Positions 43,621-55,742 of a stretch of DNA of 64,000 nucleotides are shown here, piece after piece. The translations under genes and the position numbers were made by a program. Position 1 is the stretch's first letter. Every line of letters starts with the position of its first letter. The DNA comes from Lycorma delicatula (lineage: Eukaryota > Arthropoda > Insecta > Hemiptera > Fulgoridae), in NCBI RefSeq assembly GCF_047948215.1, contig NC_134456.1, forward strand, positions 82,228,515-82,292,514. The letters run 5' to 3'. The notes beneath the pieces are model-generated. The model ran no database searches. It had not been told where the DNA came from and saw nothing but the letters and a program-made list of their open reading frames with translations.

Positions 43621-44811
43621 CATCATACTGGGTTTTCCAAGTTCCATACGCACGCGCAGTAAAAAAAAAAAATACCTTCCATCAACACGCCAGTGTCGGC
43701 ATTGCGGGAGCGATACTGCTCTCTCTCTCTCTCCCTTGCAGCCTCGCGTATAGCCTTCTATGTGCGCAACAAGTACAACAGCCAAACACCACGCCGCTGG
43801 AACTATGAAGCGCATAGTTCCATACAAAGATTTTGTATCTTTTTCATAAACTGAGAGATTGCTTCTGACATTAAGTTTAAGGATTATAATACTGTACAGG
43901 TACAAAGAAAGAATTGAAAAAAAAAATGACTCATTGTATTAAATGTTTTCGACAATATCAAGTAAAAATAGGGAGTGCCTTTACGCGAGCCGTCATTGAA
44001 GTAGAAAACAGTAAAATAAAATAGTTAACAAAACAAAGCAAGCAAATGAAAATAAAAAAAATTGTCACAAGTTTTCTAAATAGGAGACAAAACTGTTTAG
44101 AAGTAATGTTGAATATCCTTCTCCTCCTATTTCCGATTAACTGAAATCTTTGGAGTTTTAAATAACTTAATAAGTACTTTCATCAAAAAGCTCAATTTTA
44201 TAAGACCACTACAAAAAAAAAAAAGATTAAAAATGCCAAAAACTATCATTTTTCCTTTCTTAATTTTTTCCAAAATAATTCCATCAATACCCCTTATGTG
44301 AAATCTTTTGAGCCGTTTGAAAACTCTATGTTGAGCTATTTCAAAGATGTCAATCGAAATTCAAGCTACATGCGTACATACAGTACATACAGATTTCAGA
44401 AATTTTTATAACTATTTTTTTTGTTTTTTGTATTGAAAAAACTCCGATCCAAAATTGTTTCTCGAAAGTAAGAAGTAAATAATATACATGCACTTTTAAT
44501 ATTTGAACCGTTTTGAATTCAAAATATTCTTCGTTTTTAATGAGTTTGGCAGATACCAATACTGGGTTTCACTCCCATTTGACAGATATCATTATTTTAC
44601 ACATTGTACATGTGTACAAGTTAAAAAATTGTTAATATTAGTATAGTTTTTGATGGTTAAAATAACTGATTGAGCGAAGTGAGAAGTTTGTGATGTAGTT
44701 ACAGCTAATGCATTTTTTCATTTTTATGAATTTTTGCAAACGATAGGTGGAACACAATCGAGTAATGATTTTTGTAAAAATGTTCCATTTCCAAACTTTC
44801 TTTCTTTTTCC
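43621..44811. other. AT-rich DNA with no recognised gene
   Basis: A (CT)n run at 43719-43733. The minus frame 43492-43905 runs from the LINE tail into this region and is not a gene. No repeat assigned. Confidence 0.5.
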
Positions 44812-45000
44812 TCTTTAACCTCCAGTAATTACCGTTCAGATAATACTTCAGAGGATGACTGAGGATGATGTAAATGAGTGTAAATGAATTGTATTCTTGT
44901 ACAGTCTCAGGTCTACCATTCCTGAGATGTGTGGTTAATTGAAACCCAACCACCAAAGAACACCGGTATCGACGATCTAGTATTCAAATCCGTGTAAAAA
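44812..45000 (-). mobile_element. SINE A, headless copy with perfect TSD
   Basis: Minus-strand tail and body ending at CCGTGTAAAAA, with the tRNA-like head missing. TCCATTTCCA occurs at 44784-44793 and again at 45001-45010, directly abutting the truncated end. So the copy was inserted in truncated form, not trimmed later. Confidence 0.9.
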
Positions 45001-45334
45001 TCCATTTCCATACTGTGACTGGTGTAATTTTCTTTTCTTATTTCAAAGAAAATGACATCTGATCAAATTTTTTTCTGATCAGTCTAGAGAATTAAATTTT
45101 TATACATTTTCTTAAGTGTTAATTCTATATTTCTGATTGCTATTTTTCTATTTTTGAAAACGATGTATAATCAGTGAAATTAGAAAAGATTCACATATAT
45201 CTCATTTTTTAATAAATTAAATTCAAAAGATTGAGTATGAGATCAAAGACTTTTTGAACCATTCCTTTGACTACTATAATTCTTAGACAGAAGGGAGTGG
45301 AGAGGAAGTTTCAATCACCTTCCTTTTTTTTCCT
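45001..45334. other. AT-rich DNA with no recognised feature
   Basis: Nothing recognised between the two SINE A copies. Confidence 0.5.
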
Positions 45335-45595
45335 GTTTAGCTTCCGGGAATCACTGTCAGGTATTACTTCAGAGGATGATATGTATGAGTGTAAGTGAAG
45401 TGTAGTCTTGTACAGACTCAGGTGACCATTTCTGAGATGTGTAATTAATTGAAACCCGACCACCAAAGAACACCGGTATCCATAATCTAGTATTCAAATT
45501 CGTATAAAAGTAATTACGTTTACTAGGATTTGAACGTTGGAACTCTCGACTTTGAAATCAGCTGATTTGTTTAGACGTGTTCACCACTAGACCGT
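45335..45595 (-). mobile_element. SINE A copy, nearly full length
   Basis: TTTAGCTTCCGGGAATCACT tail, body, B-box complement TAGGATTTGAACG, CAGCTGATTTG, A-box complement CCACTAGACCG. The last few head bases are lost. Possible short duplication AATCACC (~45313 and 45600). Confidence 0.9.
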
Positions 45596-46934
45596 CACCA
45601 AATCACCGTTTTTGACAAACTTAACATGTGGTCTTCCCTCCAATTCAGACGCGACTTTGGCTGCTACGGATCGTTTATTGGACATTCTGGGCACTGCCCA
45701 TTGCTCGACCAGCAAATGTCTACGTATTGCTTGCTTCTAGCTTCAGAACCGTTGCTTTCACGTAGGTTTTTCTAGTTTATCGCTATTGAAATTCTGCCTG
45801 TGCTTCTAATAGTATTATTTGATTTCTTTTTCATTAATTCGATTTCTTTGCGCAACACAATTTGTTACATTTAGTAAAAAACGAGTGAAATATTCACAAA
45901 GTAACTAATATTCTTACTTAAAAATAGTTTTTGTAAATACTAATATTGAAAATTTTTTTAATATTTTAATTTTTCAAATATTATCTAATTAAATGGAAAA
46001 AAAAAACATATTTCATTACTATTGCCTTGACAATTATTATGTTTAACACTAATTACTTATTATTATTTATTTATTTTTTTTGAATAAAATACGATAAACT
46101 ATTCAAAACAGGGTTATACAGGGTTTTCCTGAACAATTATTATTTTAAAATGCATACTTTATCATTTCTTATTACAGAGTGACTAGACCTAATTCATTGC
46201 TAATGAAAGAATTCGAGTATTTCTTCTTAACTATCAGGTATTTCCATCTACACTACAGCTAAACAACTATTATTATATACATATTTCAGTAAATATACTG
46301 TTTGTATGTACGTATGTACCTTCATACACGAATGCTCGTGAAAGAACAGAAAACGTGTGTTCAGGTAGATATGCATGTATATGTAATTCAATGTAACCTT
46401 GTTATACCACTCATATTTTAATACGTATGTGTTAGCTGTTTGCAACATTTCCTAAATATAATGAAAAGTTTTATTTTAAAATCAGTTTAATTAGGAGTAT
46501 ACAAATAATGATTAAAATAGCGTAAATAATAGGAATATCTTTTTAGCTGCTTTGTGTAAAGAAGAAACCTGTAGGTTTATGTATTCTTAATTATCGTATA
46601 TTTTCTTTACGGAAGTATTAACCTAATCTTCTTCTTGTTACCATGCCAACAAGCACGCATAATCATTTAACACACGCATATCCATTATCTGTTGTTTTGT
46701 ATCATTACCAATTAATTGAACATTTAATTATATCACTGCATAACATCCGCGAAGAATTATTAAAGATGCTATTTCATTTCCCTCTAACTTTTCTGTTTAT
46801 GTACGCAGTTTAATTTCATTTTTAGAATTTATCTTTAAAAAATTAAAAGGACATTAAATTGTTACTAAGGAGGACCAGCAATTGATCCTTTTGCGTTACA
46901 AAACATTAGTCTATTTTTCATTTTTATTGCGTGT
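45596..46934. other. AT-rich DNA with no assigned gene
   Basis: A GC-richer patch at 45620-45700 gives a 27-codon minus frame starting MSNKRSVAAKVASELEG, which I do not recognise. The minus frame 46248-46448 is AT-biased. Confidence 0.45.
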
Positions 46935-47690
46935 TATTGGTTTGCTTGGCATTTCTCCCGCCACCACCCCATTCGGTCGCCCTAAAGCATAAGAGCGAAT
47001 GTCTGTGCCACAAACGGCTACTGAGCCTCGAAACAGTTTAGCGACCAAATAGTTCTAAATAGTTCTTAGAGTTTACCTAACAGCGAGAGCGAACTAAGCG
47101 CGGTGCCATACACCACCGGCTTACGTGTCCCAGCCGCTCACTTGCCGTATATTTAGAAAAATGTGTAGGCGCACCTCGTCAAATACTAAAAATTTATATT
47201 ACATCCATAAATTAAAATTTATTTCGTCTAAGCAACAGATCGATAAGCAACAGATCGTCTAGACAGATACTTGCTGGCATTCAGCGACCTAGGTTCGCCT
47301 AGGTCGCTGAATGCCAGCAAGTATCTGTCCACCATCTTAAAGCGCTTGTAGCCTTAATTGACTGGTGGTCAGCCATATATCTCTGGGTTAGCTTCCCACA
47401 GCAGTGTAGTAGGAGTCTTTCCCTTAAGACTATTGATGTCGGATGAATAAAGCGAACGTATCAAGGAACTACCACACGGTCCGACAATGCGGCTCTCGCC
47501 ACATTGACTCGCTGCTTGTGAGTGGCCAATTTTCCCCTTGACCTCTAAGTTCAAGGGTGGCCCGGTCTCTGGCCCGGTCCCCCCCCCCCCAAGAGCAAGG
47601 TAGTCAAACATTAGGTATTCATTTGACTGGACCTCCCCGCAGACGCACAGCTCATCAGCTGCCAGGCTTAAACAGAAGTATCGTTAATTT
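46935..47690 (-). mobile_element. LINE tail copy 3, with new palindrome
   Basis: Same 3' UTR as 19354-19900 and 21471-22090 (CACCACCCCATTCGGTCGCC at 46961, GACAATGCGG at 47482, GTTTGCTTGGCATTTCTCCC at its left end). The coding remnant at 47600-47670 corresponds to the CVCGEVQSNEH knuckle region. Poly-C at 47580-47590. A perfect inverted repeat at 47262-47329 is absent from the other two copies. Minus frame 47369-47611 is not a gene. Confidence 0.85.
47262..47329. repeat. Perfect 32-bp inverted repeat, TTCG spacer
   Basis: 47262-47293 is the exact reverse complement of 47298-47329. The right arm is the normal LINE 3' UTR sequence; the left arm is an added inverted copy. Confidence 0.95.
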
Positions 47691-47705
47691 GACTTAAATA
47701 TCGGT

Positions 47706-47983
47706 TCACCGGGTTGGTGAACGTGTCTTCGCAAATTAGCTGATTTCGAAGTCGAGAGTTGTAAGGTTCAAATCCTAGTAAAGTAAGTTACTTTTTTACG
47801 AATTTGTATACTAGATCGTGGATACCGGTGTTCTTTGGTGGTTGGGTTTCAAATTTACACACATCTCTGAAATGGTCGATCTAATGGTAAAGTGTATATG
47901 ATTACACTTTACTTGCACTCATACATATCATCCTCATTCATCCGCTGAAGTAATTCTGACGGCGATTTCCGGAGGCTAAACAG
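47706..47983 (+). mobile_element. SINE A copy
   Basis: Head shortened at the A box (CACCGGGTTGGTGAACG, lacking TCTAGTG), B-box-like GTTCAAATCCTA, full body, tail TTCCGGAGGCTAAACAG plus an A tract. Adjacent to LINE tail 3 in opposite orientation. Confidence 0.9.
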
Positions 47984-48955
47984 AAAAAAAAATCTATCGT
48001 TTATTCTTACTTAATAGATTAATGAACAATTTTTTAGAAAGATTTTATATATATATATATATATATATATGAAGTCGATATTTTTTTTTTAAGATAAATA
48101 ATTATATTTCCAGTTATCGGTTTATTGTTATCGAACGTCATAATTTTTATATCAAAAGAGATAAGATGAATTGTTATGATCCAAGCTATTGAATTCTATA
48201 AATAAATAAAAAACATCTATTTTTAAGATGTATTTCTTCCTCTAAAAAATAAAACACCCGCATTTATGTTGGTTTTAAAGATCTAGAACCGGAGCGAATG
48301 GATTTTTTCTACTCTATAAAAAGCAAACAGTATCGATTCTGTTGCTTTTTATAGATTCGTATGTACATTACTGTAAATGTTGAAGGTTGTATCTTTATTC
48401 GTACATTTTAAAAGTTGGCTGGTATTTAAAAACTTTTTACGACATAATTGAAATATTTTTTCAGATTGATCGTGAGCTGCGATCACACGAATTCGATTGA
48501 AATATTGTGTTCTACCAGTGATTAATCTCTTTTTTATCTATGGTTCTCGCCAATGGTAGAGAACATCGGTTGTTTAATTATCTTTTATTACTTTTTTATT
48601 GGTTATTAATATATTTTTTATATCGGTTATTTATGTTCTTTTCCTTATAGTAAAATTATCCCTACTGCAGTTTTATTTCCGTAATTTCCCCCCTAAAAAA
48701 CTGTTGTATAGAAGTGTTTTCTCACTCTCCCTCGTTCCATTTCTCTTTTTCTATATGTGCGCGTTTGCTAGTAGAAGAATAATAAATAGAAGACAAAGTA
48801 AAAGTAGAAAAAGATAGTAAAAAAAGATAGAAGAAGAAGCAATAGAAACAAGGAAGTAAAAAAAGTATAAAATTTTATAATTTACATTTTTTTTTGTAGC
48901 TTAGCTTATATATATATATACTGTTTAATTTTCTCGTAAACTACGCACAATACAA
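47984..48955. other. AT-rich DNA, microsatellites, small hairpin
   Basis: (TA)n at 48045-48070 and 48908-48921. An inverted repeat at 48313-48354 (CTATAAAAAGCAA and its complement) has one indel. The plus frame 48599-48817 is hydrophobic and AT-driven. Confidence 0.6.
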
Positions 48956-49875
48956 AAAAATGATCTAAACAAACGTTACTCAGATTGGAGGGAAAAAATA
49001 CCTCATTGTGACTTTTGATTTGACCTTGAAATTGACCTTATTTCAAGGTTAACATGATTTTTTTCAAATGGAATGACCTATTTTTGACCCCACCAATGTA
49101 AAAAGCAGAAAATTTTACATTGGAATATGTGGTTACATATGACCTTTTAACTTTTTTGAAGGTCATACGGCTAACCATCTTACAGTGTTATACGGTTGGG
49201 TCGTACATACAGTAACAGTGGCAGTAGCAGTGTTGGTTGAGCCGCCGTGCCGTACACCATAGAACCTCTCAAAAAACCTCGAAAATAGTTTTTAAATATT
49301 TATTTATTTGAAGAGTAATTGCAAGTCCAAATCTAGTAAATATCTCGTTTAGTATAGTCAGAAATGGGAAAATTTGCAATCATTTTCATATTTTTCAACG
49401 TTCTTCACCACTTTTAAGATCGAATTTCGAAAAGTCTACAAATTAGTTTTAGGTATTTGTATGAAAATTACATATAAAAATCAAATGTATATCTTAATTT
49501 ATTACCGAGAAATTAAAAAAAAAAAAAAAAAATGCCTGGGTTTCAAAAAAAAAAGTTCAAAATCCATTTTAACCCTTTAAACTCGGAATTTCAAAAAAAT
49601 TAGAAATTACTTTTTAGATATTTACATGAAGATTACTCACAAAAAATCAAGTTGCTATCTTCATTTTTAACCGAAAAATTAGAAAAAATATTAAATTTCA
49701 TTGTTACTTCATTTTAACTCTTTAAAATCGGAATTTAAAAAAAAAAATCATGCTTAGTGTGCACTTACACCGTAAGAAGAACGTTTACACAAATTTTCAT
49801 TAATTTATCTTCAGTAGTTTTTTCTGGACGTTGATGAGTCAGTCAGTCAGTCAGACAAGTTACTTTATACTTACA
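48956..49875. repeat. Degenerate tandem repeats
   Basis: From ~49370 to 49740 a ~150-170 bp unit recurs imperfectly: TTTTAA...TCG(G)AATTTC, then AAATTA.TTTTTAG.TATTT, GAA.ATTAC.(T)A.AAAAATCAA, TATCTT.ATTT..TACCGA.AAATTA. Ends near a (GTCA)n run at 49838-49855. The segment 49110-49200 includes a TGTAAAA..TTTTACA stem. Frames here are not genes. Confidence 0.6.
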
Positions 49876-50585
49876 TATACATATATAAAAAACATTTTGA
49901 AATAATTTTACTTATTATCATTATTATGACATTTTGGTGTTGACTGTACATCCTTATATTTGTATTATTTCAATGTTCTCTTATAATTTTTCACAGTGCA
50001 ATTTAACCACCTAAAATTGAGGTGGATACAAGAGATTCGTTTTTTTGTTTTCGTTTTTTTTTTTTTTTAATAAAAAATTAGAGGATAGGAGGAAATGAAG
50101 GAGATAAATTTAATATTTCATAACAAAAAGTTCTATCATATTGCCTGAATTCCCAAGCTACAATTTCTTTTTGTTAGAAGTAGTCATCGATGTAACAGCT
50201 CGGTATCTCTTCATTATAAAGTTTTAAATTACATATACTAGGCAATATGGAACGCCATAACTCAGATTTATTTCTGTAATAAGTACAAATAACCTAGTCG
50301 TGAGAACATAAGAACACAATTTCAACAGTACGAAATTGAATTTACTCTTCATGGTTTTTAAAGTAATCTCTTTGATGAACATGTCTATTTAAATTTTAAA
50401 GATCTACGTAATTCAGTTACGTACACATACACACCCTGAGATTTATATATATATCCGTTGTTTATTTATGAAAGTAAACATCCATATTTCTTATTGTTTT
50501 ACATAAGGTGCTATTCATCCTAAGCTTATATATTTCCTTCCAGAAAAAAGTTAATTAAATTAGTCTTAATTTATAAAAAAATTAC
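49876..50585. other. AT-rich DNA with no recognised feature
   Basis: No coding or repeat signal beyond T runs (50060-50072). Confidence 0.5.
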
Positions 50586-50710
50586 CGTGTCAGGGATATA
50601 ATATTCTTAATTAATATTACGTTTATACGAGGAGTGTTTTTCTTTCTTTTTCAATGTATAATTCACTTTTTTAAATCTCATTCCTAGCAACGCTATCTGT
50701 AGGAAGCTAC
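50586..50710 (+). repeat. Repeat H, first copy
   Basis: Matches 53330-53460: TTAATTAATATTACGTTTAT, GA.GAGT.TTTTTCTTTTT, AATCTCATTCCT, and GCG.TAT.T.TAGGAAG. Short, non-coding. Confidence 0.7.
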
Positions 50711-50739
50711 TAATGTAACAATCTACTGCTGAAAAATGT

Positions 50740-51490
50740 TAATCGCCAGGTGAAAAAATCTGATGTGGATGCCACATAACTTCCTTGTACGCCTATTAAA
50801 TTACATATACGTACGCATATTTTTAAAATGAAAATTTTATTTCATTAATAACTTTTGATATTTTTTCATATATATTTTTTTTAATGTTATTATTGAATTA
50901 TTATTCATCGTAAAACCTTTTTTACCATCGGACGTTAACAATTATTAATAAATCAATACATTTAAGTTAAAAAATGTGTTAAATAAAAAAAAAGAAGATG
51001 AAGTCTGATTCGAACCGATGTGCCTTCCCCTTGTAAGATCCAAATAATTCATTAATTAAACTTTTATTTAGCTATAACTCTGGAATCAGTGAAAATAAGT
51101 ACCACTTATGATATATCGTTGAAATTCTTTCAGTGGGAGCTTATTAGTGCAGTTAAGAAAAAGTCCAAAATAAAAAAAAAAAAAAAAAATTGGATTTTAA
51201 GCTTTTTTAGACATTTTTGTTTCAGTCGATTGCAGTCAAAAGTGGAGCTGCACAACTAGATGTTACAACAGTCCTAAATCCTAAATTTCAACATCCTACG
51301 GCTAATCGTTTTTGAGTTACGCGAGGTACATATCTACGTACATATATGCATACATGGGTATTTATAGACGTCACCCCGAAACTAGTCAAAACGAATTTAG
51401 GGGAGGTCAAAATGTATATTTCCGTTGAAATCTGAAAACCAAAATTTTTCGCGATCACAATACTTTCTTTACTTTGTACAAGGAAGTAAC
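50740..51490 (+). repeat. Repeat G, first copy
   Basis: Matches the reverse complement of 55165-55600 and 56560-56640. Landmarks: CTTCCTTGTACGCCTATTAA (50791), CGAACCGATGTGCCTTCCCC, AAGTACCACTTATGA, AAGAAAAAGTCCAAAAT, CCCCGAAACTAGTCAAAA, and the end TTCGCGATCACAATACTTTC. Non-coding. The minus frame 51288-51587 overlaps its end and is not a gene. Confidence 0.8.
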
Positions 51491-52059
51491 AACATACGCT
51501 CAAAAAATAGTTTCCAAAACAAAATTTACTCAACAAAAAAAAAAATGTATTTCTAGGCCGAATTTTAGAATAAAAGAAATCAGACAAATAACTTTAGTCG
51601 TTCTAGGATATTCTAATACAAATATTTTCGTAGTATCTCGGCGTTTTATCCGGTGGTCTTGTGTTCGAAGCAATAATGCTTATAATAGACCTCTCTCAGG
51701 TACATTTGGAAGATCCACGTTGAATAAAATCGACACATACTAATTACAGGCAGCGATACCAATGTCTGCTCATGTTGTACCAACCAGACATACATATACA
51801 TATGTACATACAGATGTCACGCCGAAACTAGTAAAAATGGATTCAGGGATAATCAAAATGGATATTTCCGTTGAAATCTGAAAATCGAAATTTTTTGCGA
51901 TCACAATACTTCCTTTACTTCGTACAAGGAATTAAAAAAAATAAACATTTTATATTTTATCAGGTCAAATTAAATCCATTTTTGCATAAGTAGCCTATTA
52001 ATAACATACGTAAGAAGACAATGTAAATTCAGTTAAAAGATGATTTATTTGTTTTATTT
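51491..52059. repeat. Duplicated end of repeat G and spacer
   Basis: 51808-51938 repeats the last ~125 bases of repeat G (CGCCGAAACTAGTAAAAATG, then ATATTTCCGTTGAAATCTGA, GCGATCACAATACTT). The spacer 51500-51800 is unassigned. Frame 51474-51743 is not a gene. Confidence 0.7.
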
Positions 52060-52995
52060 TATACGCAAAAAAAGCAGACAACACAGTTGCAGGACTTTCT
52101 CTTCACGTGGCTAATGTCGTATTCCGGGTTACAGTCCTACAACTGTGAGTAATTTCTGATGCACGGCTTACACAACAGCTTAATTTAAAATATTTATTAT
52201 TTTACTTAAATATTAAATTTTTCGTTCATTTAATTCAATGATTCTAATTAAAGCACGCACGCATATTGCATTTAATTCGCACGGGTATGGTGGTACTAGC
52301 TGCGACGGTCGGCACTAACTAAACTAATGTGATTTCATAACCTACATACAACAAATTTCGCTTTTATGGTCGGAACCGGTGTAGCCGCGAGCCTTAACGG
52401 ACCTTTTACCGAATCCATCGGCTGATCGTGACCGAGATCCGGCCAGATCGAGTTAGTTTTTTTACACTTTAAATATTATCCATTTATGTAATTCTATCAC
52501 TCACCTGTGACGTCACTACATAGCAGATGACACAACAGCATTTTTTTGGTGGGGTGCGATTTTGCAAATTTCGTTTTTTGCAAATATGTTACTTTTTAAT
52601 TGTTAGAAAATGTTTATAAGAAAAATATGGCCTTAATTAGGAGAAATATTGAGATACTGAGGGTGACTTTGCTTTACAACCTCACCCACTTGATATTTTT
52701 AGTTAAAAATTTAACGGTAGCAATGCCCCGTATGTAAAATTAATCTGACCAAGTTTAGTTAAAATCGATCCAGTATTTCTTTTGGTATAAGGTGGTTTAG
52801 AGGCCGATACCGAACACACACACACGTACATACGAACATTAATATCCGGAAAATTTCCCACCAGGTTTTTTGGGTTCCTTAGGTGTGAAAAATGTTAAGA
52901 TCTGGTGAAAACCGCATATGCCCAAATTGGACCGATTGCAATACTTTCCGTTCTAGAGCTAAAGATCTGCTATAGTGCTGTAGACGGGAAGTTAA
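52060..52995 (+). repeat. Family C, second full copy
   Basis: 52219-52995 matches 33214-33945; 52060-52215 matches the upstream part near 31140-31257. The box-A-like TAGCCGCGAGCC is kept (52382-52393), while the B box is degraded (GACCGAGATCC). Ends CAATACTTTCCGTTCTAGA. Confidence 0.75.
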
Positions 52996-53329
52996 AAAAT
53001 AATAGTTAAAAGGAAATCGCAAAATTATCTCTAGATATAAAATCACATTTTTATAGGATAGGGCTACAAATGTGCATAAAATTTTTTTTCTAAATTTGAG
53101 TAAGTTGTTCTAAGTTGAGTTAATAAGTAAGAAAAAAATTAGTTGTTAACATCACATCTATAAGAAATAAATACGAATTACTAAATGTTTTTAATAATTT
53201 AATTACTTGCCACGTTTGTACCAATCAGGAGTAATGTTATTTTAGTCTAAAAAATACATTATCCTTTCATCATTAGTTGCTGTTGAAACATTCTTATGAA
53301 TTCTATCCTGTATAATAAAAAAATCAGCA
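52996..53329. other. AT-rich DNA with no recognised feature
   Basis: Nothing recognised. Confidence 0.5.
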
Positions 53330-53460
53330 TTCAGACACATAATATTTTTAATTAATATTACGTTTATACAAGGAGTATTTTTTTTCTTTTTGAACGTAGA
53401 TTAATTCTCTTTTTTAATCTCATTCCTGACAGCGTTATATATAGGAAGACACTAGACTTA
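53330..53460 (+). repeat. Repeat H, second copy
   Basis: Second copy of 50586-50710, in the same orientation. Confidence 0.7.
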
Positions 53461-55164
53461 AAATATTCCGAGACAGTTCATCGGCATTCTCCTTGTTTTT
53501 CAGGACCTGGTGTCCTCAATAAGGATAATCCAGCAGAGTTAGATCTGTACCCATAAAATCGATATCAGAAACAAATATTTAGATCAAGGTTAGAGAAAAC
53601 GTTGGGCGATGAATTTATCAGAGTTAATGAGGGTAGTTTACAATTAAAGATTAATAATTTTTTTCTCTCTTAGAAAACGTGCGGCAGGTTTTCAAACTGA
53701 GATATTTACAAAATTTATATTTAAATTTCTTTGAAAACGATCTGGTTTACTAACGTAGAATAAAAGATTTAAACGTTTTTCATCCCGGAACACAGTAAAG
53801 GCTTTCCCACTTCTTTACAAAGATGATTAAGAAATCTTGAAATAGTTTACTAAAATAAAAAAAGAGATCTACAGAAAAACGTACTTCCATATTATGTCTA
53901 AATAAAACTTCGAAATATTTGTTCTTAGAATTAACGTTAGATCTTTGGAGACGTCCTTTTACATACAAGATATGAGCTAATAATTGAGACTTGCCATCTA
54001 CTACACGCAGAGCTGAGCTTGTAAATTAAATATTTTTCGGTGATTCAAAGAAGGTCTGTTTGCTTGGGTTCAAAATTGTTCCTTTTTCCTAATCTAATCT
54101 AGAATTATTTTATCGAAATTGATTGTAAATTAATAATCAGCTAAAAAATACATACCATTCTTATCTGACAATGAGAGGATAATTGTTTGATAACTTCTAA
54201 AAATTTAGAACCGATTTTCATAAACGAAATATCAAAATCTTCTTCATTTGAATCATTTAAATATTTAAATACCAATTTGAAAAGAAATTATGGTGTTGAT
54301 GTTATAGATAATCTATTAAATGTATATCCGGCTTTCCGAGCCACGGGACTTCCTAAGGTTAGTGGCGTGTAATTCGATTACTGCCAACTCACGGAAAGTG
54401 CAGACCAAAGAAGAAAGAATTCAAAAAAAGAAGAAAAGAATAAAGAAGACCCACAATGCGACTCACCGCCACGGACTACAGTCCGGTAGAAGAGCCCAGC
54501 AGAGAAACACTGCGACGGACAGCCACAGAAGAAGATGAAGATCTACAATTCTCTTACCCATCATCCTCAAAACTTACAATGATTTGATTCAGTCACCTCA
54601 TGCGACTTCCTCCGGAGAAGGGGGCGCATTGCTTCCTCCAAATAACTAGAGCCCCGGAAGGTGTATTCCTGCTATCCCAAAAGGTGCTAGTACCGAAAGG
54701 ACTTCAGCGGACGGACTGAAGGAGAATCACGCCGGAAGTACGAGACTCAAAATCTTTCTTCCACAGTCAGACCCAGTAAATAAATTTCACGATGGTCCAT
54801 ACGGATAGGAATGCAAATTACCAAACCCGTCCATAAATAAAACTTAAAATGTATAACCGACACTAAATAACCCATGAAGCCCGCCCGATAATAGAAAGAT
54901 ACAGCAGCAAGGGAGATTGTCAAGGCTCTGCGATCTGTAGGGAGAAATATTGAAACTCCCGCCATTCTTGAATGCATATATATGAAAATATTCTAATTCT
55001 TTATTCAATATTTTTATTAGTAAACTAATTCTCTCGCAACTAGTAATACATACTCTAATTGTTATTTGAAATTGCATAAATTTATATATGCATAAAAACA
55101 ACATATTTTTACGTATTTATTTATATATGCATAAAATTGCTATGCATATCATTTTTTATAAAAC
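53461..55164. other. Unassigned; GC-rich block at 54376-54760
   Basis: Frames 53780-53968 (minus) and 54187-54372 (plus, MITSKNLEPIFINEISKSSS...) are less obviously AT-driven, but I recognise no family. The GC-rich block with AG-rich start and GACTTCAGCGGACGGACTGA near 54700 has the look of a LINE UTR, unproven. A (TATGCATA)-type duplication lies at 55087-55150. Confidence 0.35.
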
Positions 55165-55735
55165 TGGATCTAATTTTTACTTCTTTCTACCAAGTAAAGA
55201 AAGTATTGTGATCGCGAAAAATTTCGGTTTTCATATTTTGAAGGAAACATCCATTTTGACCAACCTTGAATTCATTTTGGCTAGTTTCGGCGTAACGTCT
55301 GTACGTACGTACGTTCGTATATATCTCGTATAACTCAAAAACGATGTCGAAATTTTGGATTGGACTGTTGTAACATTTAGTTATGCATCTTCCCTTTTGA
55401 TTGTAATCGATTGGACCAAAAATGTCCAAAAAAGCCCAAAATAAAAATAAAAATTGATTTTGGACTTTTTCTTAACTGCAGTGGTCAACGATATGTCATA
55501 AGTGGTACTTAGTTTCATTGGTTCCAGAGTTATAGCCAAACGAAATTTTAATTAATGAAATATTTGGATCAAGGGGAAGGCATATCGGTTCGAATTTAAA
55601 TATATTGATTTATTAATAATTAACCTCTGATTGTAAAAAAAAAATTACGATAAATAATAATTCAATAATAACAATAAAAAAATTATTCGAAGTTATTAAT
55701 GAAATAGAATTTTATGTAATAATAATAATAATAAA
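55165..55735 (-). repeat. Repeat G, second copy, 3' side
   Basis: Reverse complement of the 3' part of 50740-51490, beginning AAGTAAAGAAAGTATTGTGA and running through CATAAGTGGTACTTAG to GGAAGGCATATCGGTTCGAA. A (TAA)n run at 55719-55733 precedes the inserted LINE. Short frames 55088-55429 are shadows. Confidence 0.75.
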
Positions 55736-55742
55736 AGAAAAT

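Noticed and set aside
45620..45700. 27-codon minus frame MSNKRSVAAKVASELEG...
   Set aside because: Looks coding-like but too short to assign; no neighbouring frame extends it.
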